DNA of 52,056 bases from an uncultured Saprospiraceae bacterium (GCA_937921775.1 CAKZUK010000048.1:1-52056); one strand, 5' to 3'. Numbered from the stretch's first letter, positions 40,101-50,500 are shown. A program made the numbers and translations. Notes: generated by a model from the letters alone, not told the origin.

Positions 40101-43100
40101 ACGACTGTTTTATTGCCAGAGCAAACTACTAATTTAACGGCTTACTCTTGCGATCCCAATGATGTAGGTGAAACACAAGAATTGTTAATGACTTTTCAAG
40201 GTTGTGATTCTTTGGTCATCACAGATACCGAATTATTAATCAGTCAAACTACAAATGTAAGCGCTTATTCTTGTGATCCAGATGATGTAGGTGTTGCAAA
40301 CGAAATGCTATCTACTTACCAAGGCTGTGATTCTTTGGTAATAACCACAACTGAACTACTACCAAGTCAAACCACCAATGTGGATGCCTATTCTTGCGAT
40401 CCAGATGATGTGGGTGTAACTGATGAGACACTAAGCACTTTTCAAGGTTGCGATTCTTTAGTCATTACAACAACGAATTTACTGCCAAGTCAAAGTACAG
40501 ATATAAGTAACTCATCCTGTGATCCAGATAATGTTGGTATTGAAACAGAAATATTGACAACTTTTCAAGGTTGTGATTCTGTGGTAACGACGACCACGAT
40601 ATTTTCTTCAAGTGATGTGATGAATGTCTTTTTTACGGATTGTGATCCAAGTGAAGTTGGTATCGATACCTCCTTTTTTGTGAATCAATTGGGCTGTGAT
40701 AGTTTGGTTATTGCGACTACGACTTTACTAGGGAGTGATACAACAGATGTAATTGCGACAAGCTGTGATCCGAATGAAGTTGGTCTTAGTTTTGAATTAC
40801 TGACAAATCAGAATGATTGTGATAGCTTGGTGATTACCAATACAGTTTTGGTTTCTGGTGATACGACCAACGTGCCACTGACAAGCTGTGATCCAACAGA
40901 GGTAGGCATGATAACTGATTTGTTTGCGAATCAGTTTGGTTGCGATAGTTTGGTGATTACAACTACGACATTACTTTTAGGAGATACCACCAACTTGACG
41001 GACAGCTCTTGCGATATGAATGAGGTAGGTATCTTTACGGATTTATTGTCCAATCAAAACGGTTGCGATAGTTTAATTATAACGACGGTTACATTTTCAG
41101 AAAGTGACACCACAGCATTGACCTTATATAGTTGTGATCCGAACGAGGTTGGTGTATCTATGGAAACGCTTGTAAATGAAATAGGCTGTGATAGTATCGT
41201 CATCAGTACCACCAATTTATTGGATAGTGAAACAACCGATATTTTTGGAACCTCTTGTGATGTCACCCAGGTAGGAGTAAGTACCGAAGTTTTGATGACT
41301 TATCAGGGCTGCGATAGTTTGGTCATTACGACCATTACATTCTCGGATAGCGATACCACAAATATGACTGCCACCAGTTGTGATATAAATGAAGTTGGTG
41401 TTTCAATAGATGCCTTTGTCAATCAACTCGGTTGCGATAGTATCGTCATTACGACAACGACTTTATTTCCAGCGGTGACCACAGAATTGGCGACGACTTC
41501 TTGCGACCTAAACGATGTAGGAGTGAATAACGAATTGTTGATGACTTTCCAAGGCTGTGATAGTTTGGTCGTTACTACCACGACTTATTCAGAAAGTGAT
41601 ACGACCAATGTGCCACTCACGAGTTGCGATCCCAATGATGTGGGCATAATCACTACTGCCTTTGTGAATCAGTTGGGTTGTGATTCATTTGTGATAGAGA
41701 CAACGACTTTGCTGGAAAGCGATTTAACAGAATTGATGACTAGCTCTTGTGATATGAATGATGTTGGAGTGGTTAACGAAACCTTGATCAATCAATTTGG
41801 TTGTGATAGTTTGGTTATAACAACTACGATTTTTTCTGAGAGTGATATCACTAACATTCCTTTGACGACTTGTGATCCAAACGATGTTGGTATAGTGACG
41901 AATATGTTTGTCAATCAAGCTGGTTGTGATTCGATTGTCATCGAAACAACGATTTTCTTGTTGAGTGATACAACGGATGTCCTTGGTACGTCTTGTGATA
42001 CGAATGATGTTGGTGTGTTTGAAAGCTTGTTACAAAATGTGGATGGTTGCGATAGTTTGGTGATCACAACGATTACTTTTTCAGAAAGTGATACCACTAA
42101 TATTCCCTTGACAAGTTGCGATCCTGCGGATGTTGGGATTGTTACGAATAATTTTGTTAACCAATTTGGCTGTGATTCAATTGTCATTGAAACGACGGAC
42201 TTAATACTTAGCGACACGACTGAGCTGATGGATAGTTCCTGTGATCCGAATGAAGTCGGGGTGTTTAGCAATTTGTTGACCAATCAGGGAGGTTGTGATA
42301 GTTTGGTGATTACTGAAGTTGTTTTGCTGGAAAGCGATATTACGAATCTAACAGCTGAGTCCTGTGATCCGAATGAGGTAGGCGTTGCTCAGGCTCTATT
42401 GACGAATGAAGACGGTTGCGATAGTTTAGTGATTACCACTACTAGCTTGTTAGAAAGTGATGTGGTGAATATAGATTTGACATCCTGTAATCCAGATGAT
42501 GTTGGAGTTGTTGAAAACTTGTTAGTAAATGAAGCGGGTTGTGATAGTTTGGTGATTACCACAACCCTGTTTTCGCCGGATAGTGATATGACCGATGTCG
42601 CTTTGACGACTTGTGATCCAGATGATGTAGGGGTAGAGATGTTTAGCTATGTCAACCAGTTTGGCTGTGATAGTATTGTGACTGAAACGACAAGTCTGTT
42701 GCAATCGGATATCGTAAATGTATTTGCATCAAGTTGTGATCCGAATGATGTAGGAACTTCTTCTGTTTTGTTGATCAATCAGTTTGGCTGTGATAGTTTG
42801 GTGATTACCAATACGAGTTTGTTGCCGATCGATAGTTGTTCGATAGAAGCCTCCGTAGTTGGTAGTACAATACCATGTGGAGAAGTGGAAGGATCAATGG
42901 CATTGACGGTTGATTTGGGACAAGCACCTTATGAATATCAGTGGGAGGGGACTGGCACATTGCCTTTGGGATCGGGGACTATAGATGAAGCTGATCTCGA
43001 TGAAATTATAAATGGTTTGCCAGCAGGCAACTATACGATAAGCATTACGTCGAACAATGGATTTGAACTTGTGTTAAACACCACAATAGACCAGACAGAA

Positions 43101-44123
43101 CCAGCAGCAGTAGATATAGAAGTGCTGTCCGATTACAATGGTTATGCTTTGACTTGTAGTGATGCGATAGATGGATCTGCGGGAGTGTTTATTGTGAGTG
43201 GTGGAATTGCTCCCTTTAGCTACGAATGGTCAAATGGAAGTACGGAGGACGAAATTGAAGGGATTGGTGCTTCCGTGCAATATGTAACAGTGACTGATGC
43301 ATCGGGGTGTATCTCTTTTGATTCGGTGATGCTGTCGAGTCCACCACCAGTAGTGATGGAAGTTGCGGCAAGCGATGTTACTTGTTTTGGAAATAGCGAT
43401 GGTTTGATAGAAGTTACTTCAACAACAGGAGGAGCTTTACCCTACTCTTATTCCTTGGCAGGTTCTGAATTTGATAATCTTGATTTTTTCCCATTCCTTG
43501 AATCGGGTGTTTATGAAATAGAAGTTGAAGATGCCAATGGCTGCGCTTCAGAAACAACGGTTAGCATTGGTACGCCAGATGAATTGACGGTAGACTTGGG
43601 TGAAAATCAAAGTATCAATTTAGGAGAGTCGACTAATATTGTTGCGATAACGAGTATTTCTTCCTCCATTTTAGATACGATTATTTGGTCTGGTTTTGAT
43701 TCCTTGACTTGCGAGAATTGTGCTTTGCAAGAAGTGATGCCATCTGATGTGTCGACTTATTCGGTATACATTGTTGATGCGGATGGCTGTGTTGCTGAGG
43801 ATGAAATTTTAATTCAGGTGTTGAAGAATCGGGATGTTTATATACCAAATGCCTTTAGTCCGAATGGCGATAATTTGAATGATTGGTTGACCGTATTTGG
43901 AGGAGATCAGGTGAAGAAAGTGACGAGTTTCCAAGTCTATAGCCGTTGGGGAGAAGTTGTTTTTGAAGCAACAAATTTTTTACCGAATGAGTTGGAAGAA
44001 GGTTGGAATGGCCGCTTTAGAGGTAAGGAGTTGAACTCTGGAGTGTTTGTGTATTGGGCAGAGGTGGAGTTTATTGATGGGTTTAAGGTTTTGGTTCAGG
44101 GGGATGTTACGTTGTTTCGGTAA
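37113..44123 (+). CDS. Giant surface lectin with 30 two-cysteine repeats and T9SS type B domain
   Basis: 2336 residues from the ATG at 37113, which starts the signal peptide ('FLLLGILFLLTSNELFAG'). Order: N-terminal beta domain (~25-160); L-type (legume-like) lectin domain (~164-359; 'SFIIEFDTYQNG', 'VTFTWDPATNFYEVYFDG'), expected to bind glycans; one longer repeat ancestor ('CEGDSYFAGGANQTTSG', 'GCDSIVITDLLV'); an Ig-like and two PKD-like domains; 30 tandem 41-residue repeats (~677-1908); SprB-like repeats; type B sorting domain (~2236-2336; 'YIPNAFSPNGDNLNDWL', ends 'VQGDVTLFR'). Inferred: a lectin head held away from the cell on a long repetitive stalk and displayed through T9SS. Nothing enzymatic is visible. 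Confidence 0.9.
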   Translation: MKNTLHTFLLLGILFLLTSNELFAGNTPCTATSIPGNMTNFQTFTNSGNGNSGVPAPGCGINQPGPDFWFEVVANGSGNLYIVTLAGTMTNAAIAIYEGPSCSELSQIACLEDDLCNNSLMPITNLTGLNPGQTYYLRLWPETGANGNFQIRVSDGPITPPIYTLNGTASYNAAGCIQLTAAQNSQLGCAWAPDLVDFSQPFTNTVTMYFGTNESGADGICMIYQNNGAGSGSCGQGGEFIGAGPTMTNSFIIEFDTYQNGSQGDPAQDHVAVNVNGNMGAPISGPNTLGNIENGQEYEVTFTWDPATNFYEVYFDGNLELSGTYDIINNCFGGSNSAYCGFSSSTGGANNEQYVCTGGGFYPSGALDSVAVVICEGDSYFAGGANQTTSGAYMDLLTAYNGCDSIVITDLLVIPANAIVADPTMIDCNDPNSCVTLNGSLSTMGPDVTYLWTASGGGAIQSGANTLNPVVCQAGTYTLTVSNTVDGVICTDMESVVVLENNAIPPFPTVDGPQLICFGDLSFYEINANPAYTNIVWYDPVGGEVIGGQGTEVVTIQWNSPFVGEVCVEVINQCGISESDCLLIDTQSEPDPPILDGLEVICGDNFQNYFAQQGDPNVDVFEWTIPADATILVGQNTPDITIDWTGSLGGDVCVQVFNACEGSLPACINVTIGSADTTYVYIPSCDPNEVGENESLLTGYQGCDSLLIESIYLIPSQETNLTATSCNPNEVGVILDFLLTWQGCDSLVITTTTLVEGDTTNLTAYSCDPNEIGSTSVLLMNEDDCDSLVITTTELLLSVTTNLTAYSCDPNEVGVANELLMTYQGCDSVVITTTELLPSTTTNLTAYSCDPNEVGVANELFMTYQGCDSVVITTTELLPSATTNLTDYSCDPNEIGVVNELLMTYQGCDSLVITTTELLPSATTNVAAYSCDPSDVGVSNQLLMTFQACDSLVVTTTSLLPDQTTNVTAFSCDPDDVGVGNELLMTFQGCDSLVITTTVLLPEQTTNLTAYSCDPNDVGETQELLMTFQGCDSLVITDTELLISQTTNVSAYSCDPDDVGVANEMLSTYQGCDSLVITTTELLPSQTTNVDAYSCDPDDVGVTDETLSTFQGCDSLVITTTNLLPSQSTDISNSSCDPDNVGIETEILTTFQGCDSVVTTTTIFSSSDVMNVFFTDCDPSEVGIDTSFFVNQLGCDSLVIATTTLLGSDTTDVIATSCDPNEVGLSFELLTNQNDCDSLVITNTVLVSGDTTNVPLTSCDPTEVGMITDLFANQFGCDSLVITTTTLLLGDTTNLTDSSCDMNEVGIFTDLLSNQNGCDSLIITTVTFSESDTTALTLYSCDPNEVGVSMETLVNEIGCDSIVISTTNLLDSETTDIFGTSCDVTQVGVSTEVLMTYQGCDSLVITTITFSDSDTTNMTATSCDINEVGVSIDAFVNQLGCDSIVITTTTLFPAVTTELATTSCDLNDVGVNNELLMTFQGCDSLVVTTTTYSESDTTNVPLTSCDPNDVGIITTAFVNQLGCDSFVIETTTLLESDLTELMTSSCDMNDVGVVNETLINQFGCDSLVITTTIFSESDITNIPLTTCDPNDVGIVTNMFVNQAGCDSIVIETTIFLLSDTTDVLGTSCDTNDVGVFESLLQNVDGCDSLVITTITFSESDTTNIPLTSCDPADVGIVTNNFVNQFGCDSIVIETTDLILSDTTELMDSSCDPNEVGVFSNLLTNQGGCDSLVITEVVLLESDITNLTAESCDPNEVGVAQALLTNEDGCDSLVITTTSLLESDVVNIDLTSCNPDDVGVVENLLVNEAGCDSLVITTTLFSPDSDMTDVALTTCDPDDVGVEMFSYVNQFGCDSIVTETTSLLQSDIVNVFASSCDPNDVGTSSVLLINQFGCDSLVITNTSLLPIDSCSIEASVVGSTIPCGEVEGSMALTVDLGQAPYEYQWEGTGTLPLGSGTIDEADLDEIINGLPAGNYTISITSNNGFELVLNTTIDQTEPAAVDIEVLSDYNGYALTCSDAIDGSAGVFIVSGGIAPFSYEWSNGSTEDEIEGIGASVQYVTVTDASGCISFDSVMLSSPPPVVMEVAASDVTCFGNSDGLIEVTSTTGGALPYSYSLAGSEFDNLDFFPFLESGVYEIEVEDANGCASETTVSIGTPDELTVDLGENQSINLGESTNIVAITSISSSILDTIIWSGFDSLTCENCALQEVMPSDVSTYSVYIVDADGCVAEDEILIQVLKNRDVYIPNAFSPNGDNLNDWLTVFGGDQVKKVTSFQVYSRWGEVVFEATNFLPNELEEGWNGRFRGKELNSGVFVYWAEVEFIDGFKVLVQGDVTLFR
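39141..42836 (+). repeat. 30 tandem 41-residue two-cysteine repeats (coding)
   Basis: The consensus is 'TNLTAYSCDPNEVGVxxELL' followed by 'MTYQGCDSLVITTTELLPSDT'. Thirty units cover 1232 residues: 28 of exactly 41 and two of 42. Every unit keeps both cysteines (SC and GCDS). Units 4 and 5 are nearly identical at DNA level, and in units 21-26 'TNIPLTSCDP...FVNQxGCDSIVIETT' and 'LLxNQxGCDSLVITT' types alternate. Confidence 0.92.
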
Positions 44124-44368
44124 CTTGTTGTGATGCGTAAGGATCAGTAAGTACTTCGCGAAGCCAGTGACTGCTGAGCTGAGTTAGTTTAGAGAAAATT
44201 ACTTGAAGAGCAGTTAGCGATAGAGTCAAAGACAGTAAGTAGAAATTCGATGAATATCTTGAAAGAATTTGAAAGATTAGAAGATGAATTATAAGTAATT
44301 TGAGCTTTGATTAGCAGACTTGAATCCAAGACTTGGAACTGAAACTGGGAAAACACGGCCAGTATTAA

Positions 44369-44494
44369 TCATACCAATTCTCTTACAAACCTTATCCCAA
44401 GCCCAGCTTTTGCTGCCATTTCTTTCTGGGTTAGTTTTAAAGACTTCCTTTTTCTTTTTACAAATTATTTTAGTATTTCTTTTTTTTCTTCCAT
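44369..44494 (-). pseudogene. HipB-like XRE antitoxin relic
   Basis: From ATG 44494 (minus) the frame reads MEEKKEILK, a TAA at codon 10, then without frame change FVKRKRKSLKLTQKEMAAKA and GLGIRFVREL before a TGA at 44369. This is the helix-turn-helix core of HipB/y4mF-type regulators ('LTQ.E.A.KAG.G.RFVREL'), whose usual continuation (EQGK.TLR.DKVN) is missing. No HipA kinase gene is nearby. The gene is therefore both nonsense-mutated and truncated: a remnant of a toxin-antitoxin module. Confidence 0.72.
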
Positions 44495-44534
44495 AGTGTA
44501 GCCATTCGGGTATATATGTGAGCTTATTACTGCT

Positions 44535-44582
44535 GGGCAGGAATAGGATTTTGGACTGTTTGTGTGTTGGACAGAGGTGATG
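44535..44582 (+). pseudogene. Relic of a T9SS type B sorting domain
   Basis: In one frame this reads AGQE*DFGLFVCWTEV, aligned with RGKELNSGVFVYWAEV in the sorting domain of the preceding gene (nucleotides ~44026-44073); the DNA matches at roughly three quarters of positions. It lies ~410 bp after that gene's stop and contains a stop codon. It looks like debris of a duplicated or deleted paralogue. Confidence 0.5.
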
Positions 44583-44786
44583 AGTAGCTTGATTCTTATT
44601 GAATATTTTTTGTTTTTCATTCCGACCTTTCTTTTAAATAAGATTGCATGATTGACTTGTACAAAGTAGCGTTTTGATGATGTAATAGGCTTTTTTGGGA
44701 AAAAAGTGTAAATAATGTTAAATGGCTTGAGTTTTAGAAACCTGACGTAAGTGTAGTTTTTTTGTTTGATTTGAGAGGGAGAATGG

Positions 44787-44818
44787 GTTTGTTTGTTTGT
44801 TTGTTTGTTTGTTTGTTT
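44787..44818. repeat. (GTTT)8 tetranucleotide tract
   Basis: Eight uninterrupted GTTT units, in a gene-free stretch 298 bp before the start at 45117. Such tracts can change length by slippage. The region from 44124 to 45116 otherwise holds only the two relics listed here. Confidence 0.9.
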
Positions 44819-45116
44819 TAGGAGTCTGACTAATTTGGTTTTTGGGTTCTTTTGATGTTTTTCTAATGCTTAGATTTGGAACTACTGAGGTGGCTGGTGT
44901 TCTTTAACTGCACTTGCTCATTTGTATAAAATATAATACTAATGCAAATCAGGGGGTTGAAGTCAATCTTGATTATCAAGGAATTATGACCTAAAAGTGA
45001 ATATTTTAGGAGATTAAAAAATCTAATTTGCTGATTGTCAATACAATTCAAGATTCAACCCCTGATTGACATTACTAGTCATTGTGATGGAAAAACTACT
45101 CAAAAAATACTTACTT

Positions 45117-46772
45117 ATGATTAAGAAGAAATTTTTATTATTCACTAGTTATGGATTTATTATTAGTTTCATTCTATTAGGGTTTGATGCACAAGGACAA
45201 CTTACACCAAATTTTCAATGCCTTTCGGAAAACGTAGAATTAGAAATCTACAACGGCTTATACGATTGGAGTTCAAATACATCATTTTTAGGAAGTTCTA
45301 ATGGTTTACCCGTTCTAGATAAATTAATAATAGGGGCGGTAACTATTGCAAATAAAAATGATACAGATGGGGATCTTGTAATAGACAGTAATGATTCAAA
45401 TGGAGTGGTTGCGACAACTGGGGGTAGGAACGAGATTGATTTAATGAAGTTAATAATTAAAAAAAATAATCCAAGTATTACAGGCTTAGTAACACTTAGA
45501 GTTATAGGAAATGTTTCCCTATGGACTAGCCCGTTGAAAATACCAGGTTCTAATCTTTCACTATTAAATGATGAAATTAGTTTTTCGGTTAATGAATTAA
45601 ATAAAACTATCTATGTTGAAGCGTTAGAAGAAAGTATCTTCTTAAGAGATATAAGGTTTGAACTACTTTATGACGGTATAATAGAAGATATTGCTAAAGC
45701 AACTGCTTTTTGGGTGGAAAAAGAAATTGTTTATAAGACAAGAGGAAATGATGATTTTTTAACTTATGTCCCAAATGGACTTCCAAATAATCCAGAAGTA
45801 TGGACCCAACTGCAATTTGATGGTTATAATATGCAAAACCATATTCTGTCTAATCGAGCTCTTGATAATTCTCAATTTGGATTCGGCCCTTTTGAATCTG
45901 AAGATGAGGAACCTGATAGAGATATGGGAGGAAGAATACTATTTGAATTTGCATTAAAACCAACTTTAGTTACTGAAGAAGAGATATTAATGTTTGATGA
46001 ATTTGACATCAATATAGATGTGGGAAGGTCAAGGAAGTCTTATAGTTATAATTATTCTTTAGGTTCATCTAATATAGGGGATGCTGATGAAGAACCTTGG
46101 CCTTTGAATTTAGAGAATTGCAATAATGATGCTGGGAATGCCAATGATGATGAAGATGTTAGATTATCAGTAAATAGTCCCAATTTTTTTTCGTTTGATA
46201 CTCCCTCATATCCAAATGTAATAAATTTGCCTAGAGCTTATATGATATATGAATCGCTTTTTATGGAGTTTGTACGACTTGAATTTGATTATAGTATTGA
46301 TCCTTTTGATGGAGATTTAGATCAAGTAATTGGGACACGATGCTCAGAAAATATACCTTGGCGTATTGATATTACAATCAAAGAGGCGTTAAGGCCTAAT
46401 CTCTTGCCAAGTGATGACCAATATGCAAAAAGTAACCATACATTTGAAGTTGTAAATTCACAAATATCGTATAGCTACCCTAGAAGAACTGTAGGCAGTG
46501 GTAAGGGGATTATAGATATAGCTTTAATGCCTAGTGCGTCTAGTCATGGTTATGAACTTATTTTATCAGGTAACACTTGGTATTTATATCAAAATTTTAT
46601 TCTGGTTACTTCTGCATCGAGTTCGAGTGGAGAGTGGAGTCTTTTGCTAAATAATGAATTATCTATAGATATTATTAATGATGTATCTTCACCTTTTACA
46701 GATGGAAATATTATTTATTTTAATGTATTTTCGTCAGAAACACCTATTCTAAATGCGTTGGAATCTAACTAA
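45117..46772 (+). CDS. Secreted protein of unknown function (551 aa)
   Basis: 551 residues from the ATG at 45117, which gives a compact signal peptide ('FTSYGFIISFILLGFDAQGQ'); ATG 45087 would add a basic extension. No known domain was recognised. Around residue 80-95 'NDTDGDLVIDSNDSNG' looks like a Ca-binding, thrombospondin-type-3-like loop. The rest is rich in beta-type segments and acidic loops ('FESEDEEPDRDMGG', 'NDDEDVRL'). No T9SS sorting domain at the C-terminus ('ETPILNALESN'). AT content is visibly higher than in the giant genes upstream. It is first of a run of closely packed genes: the next ATG follows the stop after a single base, suggesting translational coupling. Confidence 0.75.
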   Translation: MIKKKFLLFTSYGFIISFILLGFDAQGQLTPNFQCLSENVELEIYNGLYDWSSNTSFLGSSNGLPVLDKLIIGAVTIANKNDTDGDLVIDSNDSNGVVATTGGRNEIDLMKLIIKKNNPSITGLVTLRVIGNVSLWTSPLKIPGSNLSLLNDEISFSVNELNKTIYVEALEESIFLRDIRFELLYDGIIEDIAKATAFWVEKEIVYKTRGNDDFLTYVPNGLPNNPEVWTQLQFDGYNMQNHILSNRALDNSQFGFGPFESEDEEPDRDMGGRILFEFALKPTLVTEEEILMFDEFDINIDVGRSRKSYSYNYSLGSSNIGDADEEPWPLNLENCNNDAGNANDDEDVRLSVNSPNFFSFDTPSYPNVINLPRAYMIYESLFMEFVRLEFDYSIDPFDGDLDQVIGTRCSENIPWRIDITIKEALRPNLLPSDDQYAKSNHTFEVVNSQISYSYPRRTVGSGKGIIDIALMPSASSHGYELILSGNTWYLYQNFILVTSASSSSGEWSLLLNNELSIDIINDVSSPFTDGNIIYFNVFSSETPILNALESN

Positions 46773-46773
46773 A

Positions 46774-47493
46774 ATGGCAAAAAAAATAAAATTTTTTTTG
46801 ATTTTCCCTTTATTATTAATTTGTTTTATGGGGAGCTTATTCTCTCAAAATGATACTATTCCTATAGCTAGGCCTCCGTTGATTGGGGATAATTGGGAAA
46901 CATTAAAATCTGAGGAAAAGAGTTTATTGAATAAAGCGAAAATTTTGACTAAAAATATAAAGACTCAGAAGGATAGTTGTTTAGAATTAATGATTAATTA
47001 TTTGGTTAACGAAAAAGAATTAACCAATTACACGAGTTTAGAATTTGCAAAAATAATATACAAAATTCCTTCAGATGATGCACTTGTTTTTTTACTACAT
47101 AATATTGCTGTTCCAGTTGGGACTATTTTCGAATCTGGTGTATATAATCGGTTGAAAGTATATCCATTTTATCATATTTTTCGAATAGACTCTATTCCAT
47201 CAAGAGTAAATGAAGTTATTCCTCTCGTGTTAGAATCACCTTTATTAGATGATTGCGAACTTCCTGGAATGCAATTACGCTTAATCAGCCTAATATTATT
47301 TTCGAATACATCAATTAGTTATGAAGATTTAATAAGAAAATATCTGATTAATTCAGAAATCGGTAGAATTGAGTTGTCAACTTGTAAAAAGAAGAACCTC
47401 AAAATGTTATTAAATAAAAGCTATACGAATTTAAACGAAAGTAGAAATATTAAAAGATATGATTTTGACATGAAAGTATTAGAGAAAAATTAA
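46774..47493 (+). CDS. Small secreted protein of unknown function, coupled to the 551-aa gene
   Basis: 239 residues from the ATG at 46774, one base after the previous stop; signal peptide 'FFLIFPLLLICFMGSLFSQ'. The mature part ('DTIPIARPPLIGDNWETLKS...') is largely helical with alternating charged and hydrophobic residues, and has several cysteines. No family recognised. Shares the AT-rich composition of its neighbour and precedes a T9SS giant by 43 bp, so the three are probably one operon encoding an exported system or its accessory factors. Confidence 0.72.
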   Translation: MAKKIKFFLIFPLLLICFMGSLFSQNDTIPIARPPLIGDNWETLKSEEKSLLNKAKILTKNIKTQKDSCLELMINYLVNEKELTNYTSLEFAKIIYKIPSDDALVFLLHNIAVPVGTIFESGVYNRLKVYPFYHIFRIDSIPSRVNEVIPLVLESPLLDDCELPGMQLRLISLILFSNTSISYEDLIRKYLINSEIGRIELSTCKKKNLKMLLNKSYTNLNESRNIKRYDFDMKVLEKN

Positions 47494-47536
47494 GGAAACA
47501 ATTCGAAGTTTAAATTTTGTTCAAAAAACAAATATT

Positions 47537-50500
47537 ATGTTCAACCAAAAATATGATTACATAAAGGTTGCTTTTTTACTGTTTTTCATTCAATCTAACT
47601 TGTTCGGAGATGATCTAACCTATACAATTACCCATGCAACTTCAATATCTAGTAACGATGGTGCTATTTCACTTAACGTGGTGGGAGGTGCGGCCGATTA
47701 CTATTATGATTGGGAAGGTCTCAGTATTAACAATCAAAATGTAAATAATCAAAATATATTTAATCTTGCTCCAGGTTCCTATTGTGTTACTGTAACAGAC
47801 ATCAATAACTGTCGTGCAGGCATCTGTGTAGAAGTCCTAAACTGCGAAATCGCTAACTGCCTAGACCCCCTATTCTCCTACGAATACGGCTTCGACGGCT
47901 GCGACCTAAGCTTTACAAATCAAAGCCTCGGAAACATATCTAGTTATGAATGGGACTTCGGCGATGGTGCCTATTCTTATGAAGAACATCCCGATCACAC
48001 CTTCAATCAATCAGGTTCATATCCAGTCACACTAACCATCATCGATCAAAGTGGTGCCGTAAATTCTTATCAACAGGTCGTAGTTGCGCTATGTGGCGAC
48101 GACGAACAAGGATGCCTAATCAGCGGCCCCTTATTCGCAGCAGCCGGACAAACAATTCAACTGACGGGGATTGTACCCAGTGGAGCGAGTTCATACCTTT
48201 GGGATGTGTCAGGTCCATCGAATGTATCGTATGGATTACTAAATGGCCCAGGGCCGCATAATTTTACCTTTGCTGAATACGCTAACAATAATGATATATT
48301 CTATTTTGATCTGATGGTTGACAATGCATATGTTTGTACGCATACTGTTATTATTGATGGAAGTATTCCGGATGTAAGTGTCAGCGTATTTGGTGGACAT
48401 GAGATAAATGGCTATATGTATTTTTTGGCGAATGTTGATTGGTTTAGTATTACGGGTTCTGCAAATTTTACCTTTGCATTCAGTGGTGTGAATGTAAGTG
48501 ATGTTGTTTTTCCACCAGAAAGCCATACAACGGCTATTGATGATTATGATTTTGATGGAATTACTTTTCCAGTGGATGGGATATATGAAGTTTGCGTTAC
48601 GGTTCAGGATGATGTAGGAATTTATCAAGATTGCGAGGAGTTTAGCATTGGGACTGGGCAAGGGAATGAACCAGCACCGACAGATTTTAAATTTATTACT
48701 GATTTAGATCCTATGACAGAAACGCCGATACCAGCACCTATTTGCCAAAATACTATTATTCAAGTTACCCCAGGAGAGATTAGCCCTAATCCATTTACTG
48801 TTCCTACCTATACAGCTCATCTATATTATTTAAATAATGAGGGAAATTGGATAAGGTTTGGAGAGCATTTACTTCAAGACCCTGGACTACCTCCAACTCC
48901 TCCCTACAATCCCTTGCCTGGTAATTCATGGACAACTTTCAATCCAGAGAATTATGATGATATTTCACTAGGAGTTAATGATTGTATTCCAATAAAAGCT
49001 TGTCTTTGTAGGACGGATAATGTGCTGCCGTGTAATATACTTACTATTTTACAGAACCCTAATGATGATTATGACCCACAAGACCCAACTAATTTGGCCA
49101 ATCATGCCTTTAGTTTTATATACGAAGATCCTTGCGCATTTATGCCAGTTTTAGCACCTGTAGAAATTGAGGAAGGAGGCTTGACAATTCACAATACACA
49201 GTCATGTTCTCCTTATGTGAGGGTAGAGGCGAGTTGCGGACAAAGACAAGAACCATATCAAGCCAGTCCTTTGAATACTGGCCCCTGTTTAACGGAAGAT
49301 CATTATTATTCAAGATATGACTATAAGGCATTCGATATAAACTATCCATATGCAGAGTTAGAAAATTTCTTGATACAGGATGGATGGGCTGGTGGAGTTC
49401 TTGATACGAAGTGTGTTTATATAGATACGAATCATCCGTACTTTGACCAATTTGGAAATGCTCCTGAAGTGAGCTTTAGGGTAGAAGCAAAAGTTACTGA
49501 TATTGGAAGTTCTACCGCTCAGGCAGAGGAAGTCTTTACTATTCCAATGCCATTCAATATTAGTCTAGATCAAACGATAAGTCGCTGCCCAGATGTCGCC
49601 TCCTTAATAAGTTACGAACCAATTGTAAGTGGTGGCTCTGGAAATTACACTTATGAGTGGGGAGGAGACAATGTCACTGATTTGAGTGATCCGACCTCTT
49701 CTAATCCGTCAATTATCGGATTGGATGTGGGTGACATTAGAACATATACTCTTGCTGTTACTGATGTTGATTTAGGATGTACCAAAACGATTGGGCCAAT
49801 TACCTTAACTATAGCACAACTTGATCTAGGAGAATGGCCAGAATATAATATTTCGTGTAGTGAGAATAGCTTAATCCAGTTAGGTATTGCTGATTTAGAA
49901 ACGATAGGCGGCTCAGGGAATTTCTCATTTTCTTGGAGTGCTTATTATATCAACACGGATGGGAATGAAGTGTCTTATCCATTGACGCACCTTAGTGATC
50001 CTTATTCTTCGGCACCATTTGTACAGCCTGCAGATGCTCCTTCTGACGTTGACCCATTTATCCCTTGGATAACATATACGCTAATGGTAGTTGATCAGGA
50101 AGGAGGATGTGTTGCAGAAAATAGAATTTCAATTGGTCCTGGAACTATTGACCCAATTGCGAATGCGGGAGATGACTTTGACATTTGTAATGGTACTGAG
50201 GTAAGACTTGGAGATGAAAGTAACGGGACTGGTTTTGATAACAATGGTACCGTCTCATGGAGTTCTAACAATATTTATTTTACAGAAACGGTTGTAAGCC
50301 CAGTACTGACACTTAGTAATAGCCTTAATCTTTATCCCGGCACCTACACTTATACCGTTACTGCAACAAATGAAACCTATGGTTGTATTGCCTCTGATGA
50401 TGTTGATGTAACTGTCCTAAAGCCGTGGAGGTATACTGGGTTTGAATCTGAAACTAGAGTCATATCTGAAGATTGGGTTGTTTATGCTTGGGAGGATAAC

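Noticed and set aside
39141..42836. 123-bp tandem repeats considered as a satellite or CRISPR
   Set aside because: Length is a multiple of three, cysteines and frame are kept in all 30 units, and the open frame continues into the sorting domain.
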